This document shows, in pieces, positions 33,615-44,139 of a DNA stretch of 64,000 nt. Each line of letters begins with the position of its first letter. Within the stretch, counting starts at the first letter, position 1. The notes under the pieces were generated by a model, which saw only the letters and a program-made list of their open reading frames with translations, made no database searches and was not told where the DNA came from. The position numbers and the translations under genes were made by a program. This DNA comes from Moniliella sp. 'wahieum' (Eukaryota > Basidiomycota > Moniliellomycetes > Moniliellales > Moniliellaceae). The stretch covers positions 496,001 to 560,000 of the forward strand of contig RSEE01000036.1 of the NCBI GenBank assembly GCA_003971905.1, given 5' to 3'.

Positions 33615-34690
33615 GGCGGCGACGGCAACAGAGGACGCGAGAAGGGGCCGGTGGAGGGGGAGGGGAGGCAGGTGAAGCTGGATACGCGGTGCGCGCCTAC
33701 GCCCAGCACAGGGCTGACAGGGAGCGGGGGGCACTCCACAGACGATAGACCGAGTCCCGTGGGGAGTACGGAGTGCCGCGTACTGAGATCTGAGACCGAG
33801 TACAGAATAGGCTCAGCTGGTGGGGTCAGGGTGAAACCTTTGGGGACTGCTCCAGTGGCCCCATCAGGCGACGCGCACGCTCTGCCCCCGCACACTGGCG
33901 TGGCGCTGGGCGTGAAAGCGTGCCTTTGAAATATACGGGGCCTGTGGGTGCGCCTGGCGTAGCTCGGCATGGCAGCGCGCAGCGCCAGGCAACAGGAGCA
34001 ACCCTAGCGCGCTTGGCCGAACGTTGCAATTCGGATGCTCAAAGAGGTCATGCATTGGTCATGCATTGGTCACCTGACCAGTCTGTGACATGCCTGCTGA
34101 GCCACGCCCGAAGGCAGCGAGCCAGACTATGGGAAGGAAGATCGGCGCGTCGGGATCATCCATCTCATCGGCATCGACCGGCATGGGCCAGGAGGCAAGC
34201 GGCGGTGGGGCCTGGTGGCGCGGTGGTGGCTGGCTCCGATCGATGAGGATCGGGCACACAGGTGTGGTGCTGAGGGCTGGACGACTGGGTGCGGCGTGCG
34301 CGACACGTACCGGTACCGAATACCAGGCTGCGCATGGCCAGTGGCGTGGCGCAAAGTGGATGGATCCAGGATCTGCGCCCTCCGAGGTGGCAGAGAGCGG
34401 CACCGACGGGCAAAAGGAGCGTGAGCGCTGGGCAGGCGTCAAAGCAAGAGAGCTGCTGCCTGCCTGCTGGCTGGCCACCGTTGCAATGCTTTGTTCCGGC
34501 GCGTCCTCCGAATCCATTCTGAGCGATGATCGAGACGATCAGATCTCAGAATCTCAGAACCTCTCGCCGCCGCGCGAGGCCGAACCACATCAGAGATTTG
34601 ATGCATATAAGCCTGCCTGCCTTTGCCCTAATACATCCTTTTGCCCCCCCCTCCCTTACCCTTTCCCTGCTCCTCCTCATCGGCCTCCCC
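33615..34690. other. Divergent promoter region of the SYLF gene and CDA2
   Basis: About 1.1 kb. It holds ACTGAGATCTGAGACCGAGTAC near 33780, GAACGTTGCAATTC at 34020, a tandem GGTCATGCATT pair at 34047-34068 running into GGTCACCTGACC, and a TATA-like CATATAAG at 34604-34611. Minus-strand frames here are low complexity and are not called. Confidence 0.5.
34605..34611 (+). promoter_or_regulatory. TATA-like element of CDA2
   Basis: ATATAAG stands about 80 nt before the CDA2 ATG and is followed by a C/T-rich leader. It is called from sequence and position. Confidence 0.4.
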
Positions 34691-35988
34691 ATGCTTCCCC
34701 TCCTGGCCCCGCTTGCGCTCGTGGGCAGTCTGTTGCTTGCTGTCCCCACCAGCGCCCACCTCGGCCAAGGCGTGCCGGGCCATCTGTCGCACCGCGCCCA
34801 TGTCCAGGCCCTCAAGCGCGGCATGGAGCGCCGTCAGGCCACCTACAACGACCAGACTTGGCAGTCGGTCCAGGACCCAGCCACCGAGTGTGCTGGCTAC
34901 GACTATGCCCCCACCGATTCCTTTTCCCGCCACTTCCCCACCGTGTGGGAGATTGCCCACATCCTGCCCCACGACAAGGAGGCGAACCAAGTCTGGGCCA
35001 AGATCAACAGCTCGGGCGTCATTCCCGCCAACATCCATCCCAAGGGAACCCCCGACGATTCCACCCAGGGCACCCATTACGACTACGACAAGGACCCCGA
35101 CTGCTGGTGGACTGCCACCACCTGCACCAAGCCCAAGCACAAACCCTTGCGCCATGACATCACCAACTGCCCTACCCCTTCCACCTGGGGGCTGACCTTT
35201 GACGATGGGCCCAACTGCACCCACAACTCCTTCTACGACTTCCTCAAGTCCAAGAAGCAGAAGGCGACCATGTTCTACATTGGCTCCAATGTGCTGGACT
35301 GGCCATTGCAAGCGCAACGTGGCCTAACCGATGGCCACCAGCTTGCCGCCCACACCTGGTCCCACCGTTACATGACGGCCCTAACCAGCAAACAGGTCTT
35401 TGCTGAGCTCTATTACACGGTCAAAGCCATCAAGTGGGTTACTGGCGTCACCGTGACGGCATGGCGACCTCCCTATGGCGACGTTGACGACCGCGTGCGC
35501 GCGATCGCGTACGAGCTGGGGCTCGAGACGATCATCTGGTCTGACGACACGGACGACTGGAACGTGGTCCCGTACGTGTACCTCTCTCTCTCCCCCTCAT
35601 CCACCTGTTAAACCTGTACTAATCTGTTCCTCACAGTGGTGGATCGGAACCCACGGCTTCGATCGAAGCCAACTACGCATCAATCATCAACAAGGCCAAA
35701 GGGCCGGCCAAGACGCAAGGTGTGGTGGTGCTGACGCACGAGATCAATGGACAGACGATGCACATGATGAAGCACGAATATTCTTCCATTGCCGCCGCTT
35801 ACAAGCACATCACTCCCGTTCACGTTTGCCACAACCAAACCCAGCCCTACCGCGAGCAAGAGTATGTGTACCCGACATTTGACGAATACGTTGGGGGGCA
35901 AGTCATGCCCAAGGGTGTGCCTTCGGCCAGCGACATTACCGCATCCAAGGTCGCCTCTATCGAGGTCGGCCCTACCTCTTCTGCTTGA
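34691..35988 (+). CDS. CDA2: Chitin deacetylase, secreted (CE4), paralogue 2
   Basis: Intact paralogue of the gene at 26.8-28.3 kb. Two exons, 34691-35571 and 35637-35988, with a 65-nt GTACGT...CTAAT...CACAG intron. The signal peptide is LLAPLALVGSLLLAVPTSA. The prodomain has RGMERRQATYNDQTWQSVQ, and the catalytic domain shows GLTFDDGPNCTHNSFYDFLK, HTWSHRYM, WRPPYGD, DTDDW and VVVLTHEIN. After PSASDITASKVASIEVG the protein stops at once (PTSSA), so the Ser-rich stalk and GPI tail of paralogue 1 are absent. It should be secreted rather than anchored, unless a frame error hides a tail. Its intron position differs from that of paralogue 1. Confidence 0.95.
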
Positions 35989-37206
35989 GTCTATATGGCA
36001 TGCATGCCAACCGCTGCGTTCCCTCCCACATTGAGCCTCCTTTGCCCGCTCACCCGCCTCGCTGGCCACCCCGCTTCACCTTCTCAGGGAGGAGAGGTGT
36101 ATGGAACTGGTGGCAAGCACAGAGGCGGATGTTGCTCCCCCCCTCCGGGTTTTGTTCAGTTTTATACCATCTTCAGTCATTTTTGCTCCTCTCTTTCTTG
36201 CACCTTGCCGGTTACGGAAACCGAATGGGTTGGTCGGGGACCGCGGGGTACTCCAGCGGCGTCAATGGCCGCCGGCCCCCGCTGCGTCGCGCTGCTTCCC
36301 CCTATCTTGGGATCGGGGTACCTGAGCAGCCACTCGCAACTAGTCACTCGTACCTAGTCACTCGTACCGGAGCCGAACCACACCAGACCACCTTCTCTTC
36401 GCTCCACCCCTCCAGTGATTAATGGTTCAGCATTGTTCAGCATTCCGCCCCTCCCAACTCAGACGCCGCGCCACCATAGCCACAGACAGCAGGCCGGTGG
36501 GCCTAGCTACCACTTCTTATCCTCCCTTCAAACTGCCCTCCCCCCCTGCCGCTCTTTCCATTCTCCGTCTTGCCTTTGGGTTTGTCCACCCGCGATTCCC
36601 CCCGTTTTGAGATCCATTAGTGCAACGTATTTCTTCTTCGCACATATTGTGTTTTTCATCGTATTATACAGCCCCGCATCTCTACCTCCACCTGCGTCAC
36701 CCCCCCCGGCTGCCTTCTCAGTGCGTAACAACTAATGCAAACCAAACTGTACATCTGTGGCCACCCTGGCGCACGTGCGTCCTACCTCTCGAACGAGTAG
36801 TATGAGGCTGGCGCGTTGGGCGTAGGAAGGCTCGTGGGGAGGCTGGTGTTCCTTAGAACGACGTGACAGGGGGCTGCAAAGCCTATAAGCCACGGAATTG
36901 TGAGGCATACAGTGCGTAACGCGTAATGCGTACTGCACGTAATGGCACAATGTGACTACTGGGATGGAAAGACAACGCAAGACAAAACTCTAGTACGTCT
37001 ACGGCGCGACCCCACAACACAGAGAAATGAATTCTTTCCGATTCTTTCGCGTTGGTACATTCTCGGCGGCTTAGGTCTCCTGCGGGAGGTTGTCGTCGCT
37101 CGCATTATCCTCGCACCGGTCCTGTGGGAACTATGGTACAACAACTTGAAGTTTCTTCTCGATCCCGAGACGTTCCGGGCTGAGGCCCTGAGGACCTGAG
37201 GCCTGT

Positions 37207-37230
37207 GAAGCTTGAAGCTTGAAGCTTGAA
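37207..37230 (+). repeat. GAAGCTT minisatellite
   Basis: Three perfect tandem copies of the 7-mer GAAGCTT plus a partial GAA. The complementary CTTCAAG array occurs at about 61069-61095, and looser copies lie near 61616. Confidence 0.8.
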
Positions 37231-37721
37231 TCCCAAGGTGGAGGCCCCCCGCCCGAATGCAACGACCAGCACTATGGCAGAGTCACAGAGTGTGCACAGA
37301 GACACCTAGAGTATGAACTTTAGCCCTCGTCCCTTTTGACTGTGGGACCGATCTGACATATGCTGCTAGCCACTAGTCACTGTGACATGCTTCGGTATAG
37401 TACTGAGTAACTGAGCACTGAGACCAGACATCCCCTGTCTATCGTACTGAAAACAGTAGGAACTAAGTACTGATTAGACTACTGACTACAGGAGCTCGGA
37501 TAGCGGGTATTCTTTGGATCTCACATCTCACACCTCTCACCGGTCATCCTCATTCTCTGCTCTCCTATCTTTTGCTACACTGTTACTCTGCGCCCGCGGG
37601 GCCAACTAGGATGTCGTGCGCCATGTGGACCAGGAAACGGACTTTCTCGAGCCAAGGTCCTCGTTTCTTCTCCCGCTGCGGTCGAGCCAGCTTTCTTGGG
37701 AATGCCGTCCTGAAAAAAAGG

Positions 37722-37727
37722 TATAAA
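37722..37727 (+). promoter_or_regulatory. TATA box before the orphan hydrophobic gene
   Basis: GGTATAAAACCGGG is followed by about 100 nt of C/T-rich sequence and an ATG in good context (CACAATGGCG) at 37835. This is the clearest core promoter in an otherwise gene-poor stretch. Confidence 0.5.
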
Positions 37728-37834
37728 ACCGGGCCCCCTTCCCTTGCTCATCTTTTGTTCCCTCACCCCACACCCCTCTACAGCCCACTCTCCGCCCTCT
37801 CCACCTTACTTCCACTTTCCTCCACCTTTTCACA

Positions 37835-38296
37835 ATGGCGGTACGTGGTGATTTCTCTGACGGGTGGTTTTCTGCCTGAAGGTGGCCGATGTCCTGATGG
37901 CGCTTACCGGGGCCTTTCAATGGATACGATCAGCTGCTGACTCGGTTGATTCTTCTGTATGCCGTCACGGACCAATTGATGCTTTGGACAGTGCCCTTGC
38001 TCTACCAAGTCCACCTGCACCTGCTCCTCGGGCAGCTGTTCGTCGTGCGGCACTTCGTGCGGCTCGTGCAACCACTAAATGTGGGCGCTCACCGTTCTGG
38101 GACGCGCGGCCTGCTGGGCCACCAGCTAAGCGCACCCAATCTTGGCCACACCAAGCTGGCCTTGCCCCTCACTGGCATGGGGAGTTCAGTGCTACATTCG
38201 AGGATGCCCTCGCTTGTTTTTTTGCATTGGAACCAGTGGGGGATCGATACATGGAAGGAATCTCATTTTGGTATACTTTTTTCTTGTTATAGGTAG
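37835..38296 (+). CDS. Orphan small hydrophobic protein
   Basis: No family recognised. ATGGCG is followed at once by a 41-nt intron (GTACGTGG...CTGAC...TGAAG). The frame then reads VADVLMALTGAFQ and, after a one-base break near 37922, GYDQLLTRLILLYAVTDQLM, LWTVPLLYQVHLHLLLGQLF and VVRHFVRLVQPLNVG. Codons in that stretch are strongly GC-ending, as in true genes of this window. The downstream part is weaker, and the stop at 38296 is uncertain. Two Leu-rich amphipathic or membrane-type segments are plausible. A TATA box lies about 110 nt upstream. Confidence 0.5.
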
Positions 38297-40977
38297 AAAG
38301 GAACGTGGGCACACACAGGCGATCATGATACAGGCTGAGTTGATAGCATTTGAACGTTGAGGCCCTATAATCGGCCTCAGAGTAACATTGTTTTGGCCAA
38401 CACTTTTCCACTTGGAAAACAGAGAAAGCGCCAGAGCAGAGTTGCAGTTGCAAGGGAATTGGTATATGTGCTCCCGAGAGGGAATCGCAGCACCCTGTAT
38501 TCACGTTTGGAACCCCGCGTTGACCACTTCTCTCGCTTTCTCACCTTTGGCACGAACGGAGGATGACCATTGCACTGTTCCCAACAGCCGCTTTTGCGGC
38601 ATTCCAACCCTTAAACACTTTCCGCGAAAGGGAATCTCAGCAAACGCCTCAGGAGTGGCCACGGTTGGAGCCGTCCAAGGGCAGGCCTGGTGAGGTACCC
38701 CAGAACTCGAACAGAGTCTTCAAGGGAGGAAGGATCAATAAATCGAAATTGATGCTAGGCAACATGGGACAGAGGGTGATCTTGACCCGAAAAAAGAAGG
38801 CACAGCGCGCAGATACAGGTGAGGCAGCAGCTATATACAACTGCTGGCCATTGTGAACTCTGCGCAAACGAAAGGGGCAATAGCCCCCCCATGACTGATG
38901 CCTTTGTTTATGGTGGCAGAGGTGATGATAGTGAACAGATTATACCAAAAGCAGTCGTTTATTTGCCAGCAAAGCAGAGAGGAGGGCATCTATAGCACCC
39001 CGGTCACTTTGGGCGTAGCACCAAGAACATCTACAACTTTGGGCCTGATGGTGCTTTTTTTGGATCACCACTTTGGACTTGCGCAAAAATGACCCATATT
39101 CCACCCTGAAGCAGATACTGTAAGCTAACTATGCTCCATGTGTGGGTCCTCCTACCAGCAGCTACCGAGGCTTGTTCTGTCGAGCTCCACTCTCTACGCT
39201 CTCTATTTGCGCTTTTGCTTTCGATTTCCTGCCACGTCCCGCAAGGATCACACGTGTTTGCTCGTATTGGCGACACCCTCTGCACGTCTTTTTGTGTAGG
39301 TACCATACCTGCTCAGTTCAACGCTATTCACTGTTCATTATATATTGTCTTTCCCATCATCGTCTGATTTGACGTTATTGACCGCCACCGTCCCCACAAC
39401 GCACTTCCATTTTCGAACCCACCACGGTCTAACAAGTGTTCATCGACTTCATTCGGCCCTGATATGTAGTAGCTTCAAGTTTTGGTGCTTAGGCGTAGGT
39501 ATCCATCCGTCTAAAAAAGGGCTGTTGGAAGGGCTGGGCGGTTTGGCGATTCCGAGAAGGGCACGAGACAACAACCAATCCCCGTGCAAACGATAGGAAG
39601 TTGGACAACAGCAACCAGTACGAGGTGGGCGGAGACGAACTAGGCGTTCGGGCCCGGCACGGGTTCTGCTTCTGTTTTAAGGAGATTCCTTCTGTAGATG
39701 GGGACCAAAGGGGGATATGTGGGGTGCAGGAGCTGTTATATCTCCGACTCTCCATCCTCAAGCCGTGGGAGCGACAGGAGCCATTCCTTGTCGTGGGCGA
39801 GTCTAGATGGCTCCTCCTCCTCCTCTCCTCCTCCAGATCCATTAACCAGAACCAACTATGTTGGCGTTGAATTTATCGCGACATGCATCTGAATGAAGCC
39901 CAGAGCACTGAGCCAATACCGGGTCGAAGATGACGCGACTACAGGGGTATAAACCCTTGGACAGACCAATCGGTGTCTCGTACATTAGGTCTTGCTTCAG
40001 ATCCTGGTTGAAGCTACGGATGTATAAAGGCGAGGGAGAAACCCTCTAGTTTGGGTGGCTCTGCCTAAGGCCGGAGCTCAGCGCGCGCGTGCGTAGGTCG
40101 TTAGACCAGTTGAAGGGGTTCAGAAGCTCCGAAGTTACCCTGTTCCTCGCGACGCTACCACATTCGGTACGCTTGTATTATGAGGGAGAGACAGACAGAG
40201 TCCTAAAGAAGAGCAAGCACTACTGATGAGAGTAACCGCGGCTTGAAGAGTGGTCGACGTAAGTTGTAAATTCGTAAGCGTAAGGGTGGTAGAAGGTGGA
40301 AGGGCGAGAGAGGAACGGGTAATCGGGGAGACCGAAGACAGGATGGTCGACAATGACCACAGCTAGCAAGCCTTAGACATGGCTGCTTATATACAACCGA
40401 CGCAACCAGGCCCCAAGTGTTACGACCGCGTCGCGCAGCTGCCCCATGCTAATGTCGAACTGGCCGCCTCAAGGGCAGGGGAAGTGAAAGACGTGCGTTG
40501 CCTGAAAAAAGTACGGCATGTTGTCCAGCTCCACCCCCGCCATTGGGCCAACAACCCAAGATCAAGTGGAGACTTACAGACGATAGCTCGGGAGCGGAAT
40601 CTGTCGCATTCCGCCACCGACAGGGTGGGGCCTAGTGTGCAATGTTGCAACAATGAGCCTGCGTGGGTTGAACGTTGAATTCAACGCGCAGGCGTTCAGG
40701 AGTCGGATTAATGATTCCTGGTTGGACGCGACGCGCTGGCCCAATCGGTGCAATGAGGCTGTCGTGCCAGGCGCAGGCAGGCGGGCACTCCGAGATCCGG
40801 ACGACGTGTGCTGGCGTGCCGCGCCTCGTGAGTGTCCACTCGCTCGCTGTCCCACGCGTCTTGTCCCTTAGGCTCCCATCTCCACCCGCCCGCCTCCTCG
40901 CCCGCTCTCTCCCCGCGCTCCCCGCCCCCTCCCCTCCGTTGCGGCGCTGCCTCTCCCCTTCCTTCCGCCGCTCTGCC
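38297..40977. other. Longest intergenic stretch in the middle of the window
   Basis: About 2.7 kb. No domain, tRNA or rRNA is recognised. Open frames are short with poor codon bias. A TTGAACGTTGAATTCAACG palindrome at 40668-40686 lies 290 nt before the CENP-A ATG. A non-coding transcript cannot be excluded. Confidence 0.5.
40668..40686. promoter_or_regulatory. TTGAACGTTGAATTCAACG palindromic motif
   Basis: This is the longest and most perfect member of a dispersed TTGAACGTT/TTCAACGTT motif set found only in non-coding DNA of this window. It lies upstream of CENP-A. The function is unknown. Confidence 0.4.
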
Positions 40978-41590
40978 ATGCCCCCGTACACTGGCGGGAA
41001 AAAGACGGTCCCAGGCCGTGGTCCACCAGCCCGCGCGTCGCCCCGCCGCCCGCGTGGGTCCGACGCCGCCCGAAGGCGGTTCAAGCCCGGCACGGTCGCC
41101 TTGCGTGAGATCCGAAAGTACCAGCGCAGTACCGACCTGCTCATTGCAAAACTCCCCTTTGCCCGCGTTGTGCGCGAGGTGGCAGACGAGCTGGTGAGCT
41201 CGCTCTACCCGGGCTCAGGATCACGCGACATTGGACTCAGGTGGCAGTCGTCTGCCATTCTTGCTTTGCAGGAAGCAACCGAGGCGTACCTTACTCACCT
41301 CTTTGAAGACGCGTACGTTGTTTCTTCCAAGCCGCGTTGTGCTGGCAACGTTGGATCCGGATGCAACACTGCGAAGTGTGCTGTGCTGACCTTCATCTTG
41401 CTTGCTCGTGCGCGTTGGCTGCGACTAGGAACCTGTGTGCCATCCATGCCAAAGTTTGTCCCCCTCCCCCCTTCCTTCTCTCCCCGTGTGGATCACTGAC
41501 ATTGTCTCTTCCCGGCCACAGAGAGTTACTATTATGCAACGAGATATTCAACTCGCCCGACGAATCCGGGGAACATGGGGTGGCTTTTGA
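40978..41590 (+). CDS. CSE4: Centromeric histone H3 variant (CENP-A/Cse4)
   Basis: Marks the centromere and nucleates the kinetochore. Three exons, 40978-41312, 41429-41453 and 41522-41590, give 142 residues. The N-tail [15 protein letters not shown] is unlike canonical H3. The histone fold has [58 protein letters not shown] joined to NLCAIHAK, and [17 protein letters not shown] ending TWGGF. LRWQS in place of H3 RFQS, a lengthened loop 1 and the short non-H3 tail identify CENP-A. Loop 1 carries about 11 extra residues ([10 protein letters not shown] region) compared with H3; the DNA there also looks like a 47-nt intron, but removing it breaks the frame. The exon junctions are clean. Confidence 0.95.
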
Positions 41591-42412
41591 CTCTTCCTTC
41601 CTCCCACCCCTTTCCCCCAACACCACCTTACTGTGTCGCTGTTTGAATTGTCTTTGCTCCTGGCAGCATCGACCGCAACGATGACATGATGCGCCTCCTT
41701 TTGTCTCCAGCAGCCACACCCTCCCATCAATGTGGCGTCTCTCTTCCTGATTTGGCTCTCATACCCTCGTGCTGGGCGGGCGGGCACTGTTCCCTACGGG
41801 GTCTTCCTTTTCTTTCGCTATGCATGGCCAGCAGTGAGGTGGTGGGCAGTGCGTGGTGCAGAGCGCCAATAAGTGCGATGTAGAGTTCTGTTGCATACGG
41901 GGGCGACTGCGACAGGCGAGAGGGTATCTATTTGTTGAGTTCAATAGTCGGGATGGCCGGCAGCGGAGCGGGCGAGGCCTGGCAGGGAGAAGGCACCACT
42001 GGTGCTCTTTGGATTATGTGTCTGCCTTACGCTCTATACCTCCTCCAATCTGTCTGCTGGGACGAGCAGCCGAGGAGGAGTGGACTCCACCTTGCCATTC
42101 CTTCAGCAGCACAGCAGGACCAGTCCCAGATGGTCCGAAGCCACAGGTCAGGGGATCGATGGTGGATGAGGCCGGCCTGAGGTGGGCGAGGCATGATGGA
42201 TGGTTGACGGAAAGTGCAAGTGGGAACAGAACAGACAGACAACCAACCCTACTGCTGGGGACACCTGTGGCCGTGCGCTGGCCTGCTGGGATCTGCCCGC
42301 ATCTGCCCCGCACTAGGCCAATCGATCGCAAGTGAATATTGAATGCAGCGCGTGCTGGGGCAGCCGGTTGGCGGCGGCCACCCCATCCCTTGGTGCTCAC
42401 CCACTCTGACCG
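41591..42412. other. Intergenic region
   Basis: About 0.8 kb between CENP-A and the GPI-protein gene, both on the plus strand. No domain is seen in open frames and no tRNA is recognised. Confidence 0.5.
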
Positions 42413-43155
42413 ATGCCGCTTGTGCACGTGCTGCGCGTGCTGCTCGCCATCGGCCTCGCCCTGCTTGCCCTCGCTGGTGGTGGCCACGCTGCCGCCGGCG
42501 TTCCCCCCGCCCCCCGCCTGCCCGCCAAGCGCCAAACGTCAGGAGCGGTACGTGTGGCCCCTCTGTCTTTGCGTACACCCGTTCTGCCCCGTCCACTCAT
42601 CCATGCTCCAGGCTCCCTTTGCGCAGCCAAGCGCGTCTTCCAGCCCCACCACATCCAGTCCTGCCTTTGACCATGTTTCCTCAGTGACAGGTACGTCCTC
42701 CGCCCGTGACTCGCTTCCCACTCGCGACCTGACCGCGTCCTTTTGTGCCCTGCCCCCGCTGTCCCTACCCAGCCCTCACCCATTCCAGCTTTTCTGGCCC
42801 GGCCTCCACGTCGAGCTTTGTGCTCCCGGCGCCTTCTTTTGGCCTGGCCAACTCGCAGGCCAACTCCAGTAGCGCACTCGGCTCGGGTGGTGGTAACCCG
42901 GGCTCGTTTGGCACCACACCCGCCTATACCGTTCCGAACAGCGTAAACAATGCCGTGCCCACGTCGGCCGCTTCGTCGGCCTCGGCCGATTCTTCTGCCT
43001 TGCTGTCTTCCGCCTTCCCGGCCCAGTCTAACTCGCTGGCCGCAACTGCTTCGGTAGCGTACAAGAGCTCGAGCACGATGGTCCGTGTGCCCGGCACGCT
43101 GGTCGCTTCGTGTGCACTGGCCATCGTGCTTGGGGTGAGCGTGGGGCGGATGTAA
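42413..43155 (+). CDS. Ser/Ala-rich GPI-anchored surface protein
   Basis: Three exons, 42413-42547, 42626-42690 and 42789-43155, with GTACGT donors. A strong signal peptide (VLRVLLAIGLALLALAGGGHA) is followed by a Kex2-like LPAKRQ. The body is Ser/Ala/Thr/Asn-rich low complexity (SSSPTTSSPAF, GPASTSSFVLPAPS, SNSLAATASVAYKSSS). The C-terminus is a GPI-type hydrophobic tail (TLVASCALAIVLGVSVGRM). The frame is intact across both introns. No enzymatic domain is present; it is a wall or plasma-membrane mannoprotein of unknown role. Confidence 0.8.
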
Positions 43156-44139
43156 AGAGGATGGATCTTTGGTTGGTTCTTCGCGTTATGTTTTTCTATT
43201 TGTTAGCTTGCTCCCATCCCCAACGTTCATCGCGCTCACCCGTATTCACTTTGCCGACGCGCGGGAGGTGGATGTGGGCAAAGGAGGACCTGGGTTGGTG
43301 GTTGGTTGGTTGGTGCGGGTCTATTTTTATTTGCTGGTGCGGGTCTATTTTTATTTGCTGGTGCCCATTGGCACGGCGACTCTGGCTTTGCTCTGCTTTG
43401 CTTAATGCTATGTATGCTTGTCGGATTCTACTTGGCTTGGTCGGCTGGCGTATTGGCAGGTACTGACTTTCCCGCCAAAATAGCCCTGCTTGCGGCTAGA
43501 GCAGGATGGCGGTGGTGGTCGTCGTGGGAGGGATGGAGCAGTACGTGTGCATTGTGAGAAACGCAGAGACTGCAACGGACGGAGCAATCATGTGCGTCGT
43601 CACGGATATTCGAAAAATTGGATCCAACGGCGTTCTGGCAGTCCCCCCCCACCGCCTATAGCGTCTAGCTATATATCCCAGCTTGTCACGCTCACCAAGA
43701 GTACCAGCGGGGGGTGGGTGTCATTGCAGTATGGTAGTGGCTGGGAGTGAGTCAGGCTCTGGACTTGGAGACTCGGATCCAAGGCCGAGACGAAGATAGG
43801 TGGGAGTGGTAAAGCGATCTCGGGGGCAGCGGTTTGCACTGTTGGCATCTTCACCGGGCCAAACCAGGTGGTAGTGATGATATGATGGTGCACGTATGCA
43901 TAGATGCTACGCAGCCAACAGACACAGAACGCAGATAATGAGCCAGGACGTGGAAGCGAGGAGGGGTGGGGCCGGTGGGGGCCGGTGATACGGTTTGCTG
44001 CATCTGATAGGATGAAGATTGGGCTTCAGCACGAGGGCAGGCTCAAGGCCACATGGCCGCACGCTTACCAGAAAGGAGGACCATGCTTTGCTTCTTGCGC
44101 CCCATCGTCATCAAGCCGGCGCGTCCGTATCGGCCACCG
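43156..44139. other. Intergenic region with a 24-bp tandem duplication
   Basis: About 1 kb after the GPI-protein gene and before the Spp1 stop. It contains the 24-bp repeat at 43312-43364. No gene is supported. Confidence 0.5.
43312..43364 (+). repeat. 24-bp direct tandem repeat
   Basis: Two perfect copies of a unit starting GGTGCGGGTCTATTTTTATT, plus a 5-nt partial third copy, about 160 nt after the GPI-protein stop codon. It probably lies in the 3' UTR. Confidence 0.85.

Larger units (their letters stand above)
35989..37834. other. Intergenic region with short tandem repeats
   Basis: About 1.85 kb. It contains a double CTAGTCACTCGTAC at 36335-36370, three GAAGCTT units at 37207-37230, and ACTGAGTA/AAGTACTGA words at 37395-37490. 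An 85-codon frame at 36942-37199 has mixed codon use and no motif. I do not call it. Confidence 0.5.

Noticed and set aside
36942-37199. 85-codon plus-strand frame (hydrophobic middle)
   Set aside because: No homologous motif, mixed codon use and no promoter or intron signals; not enough to call a gene.
38297-40300. 5S rRNA or snRNA gene in the long intergenic stretch
   Set aside because: I looked for the conserved 5S internal control region and for U1/U6-type sequences by eye and did not find them. A covariance-model search (Infernal/Rfam) would settle it.
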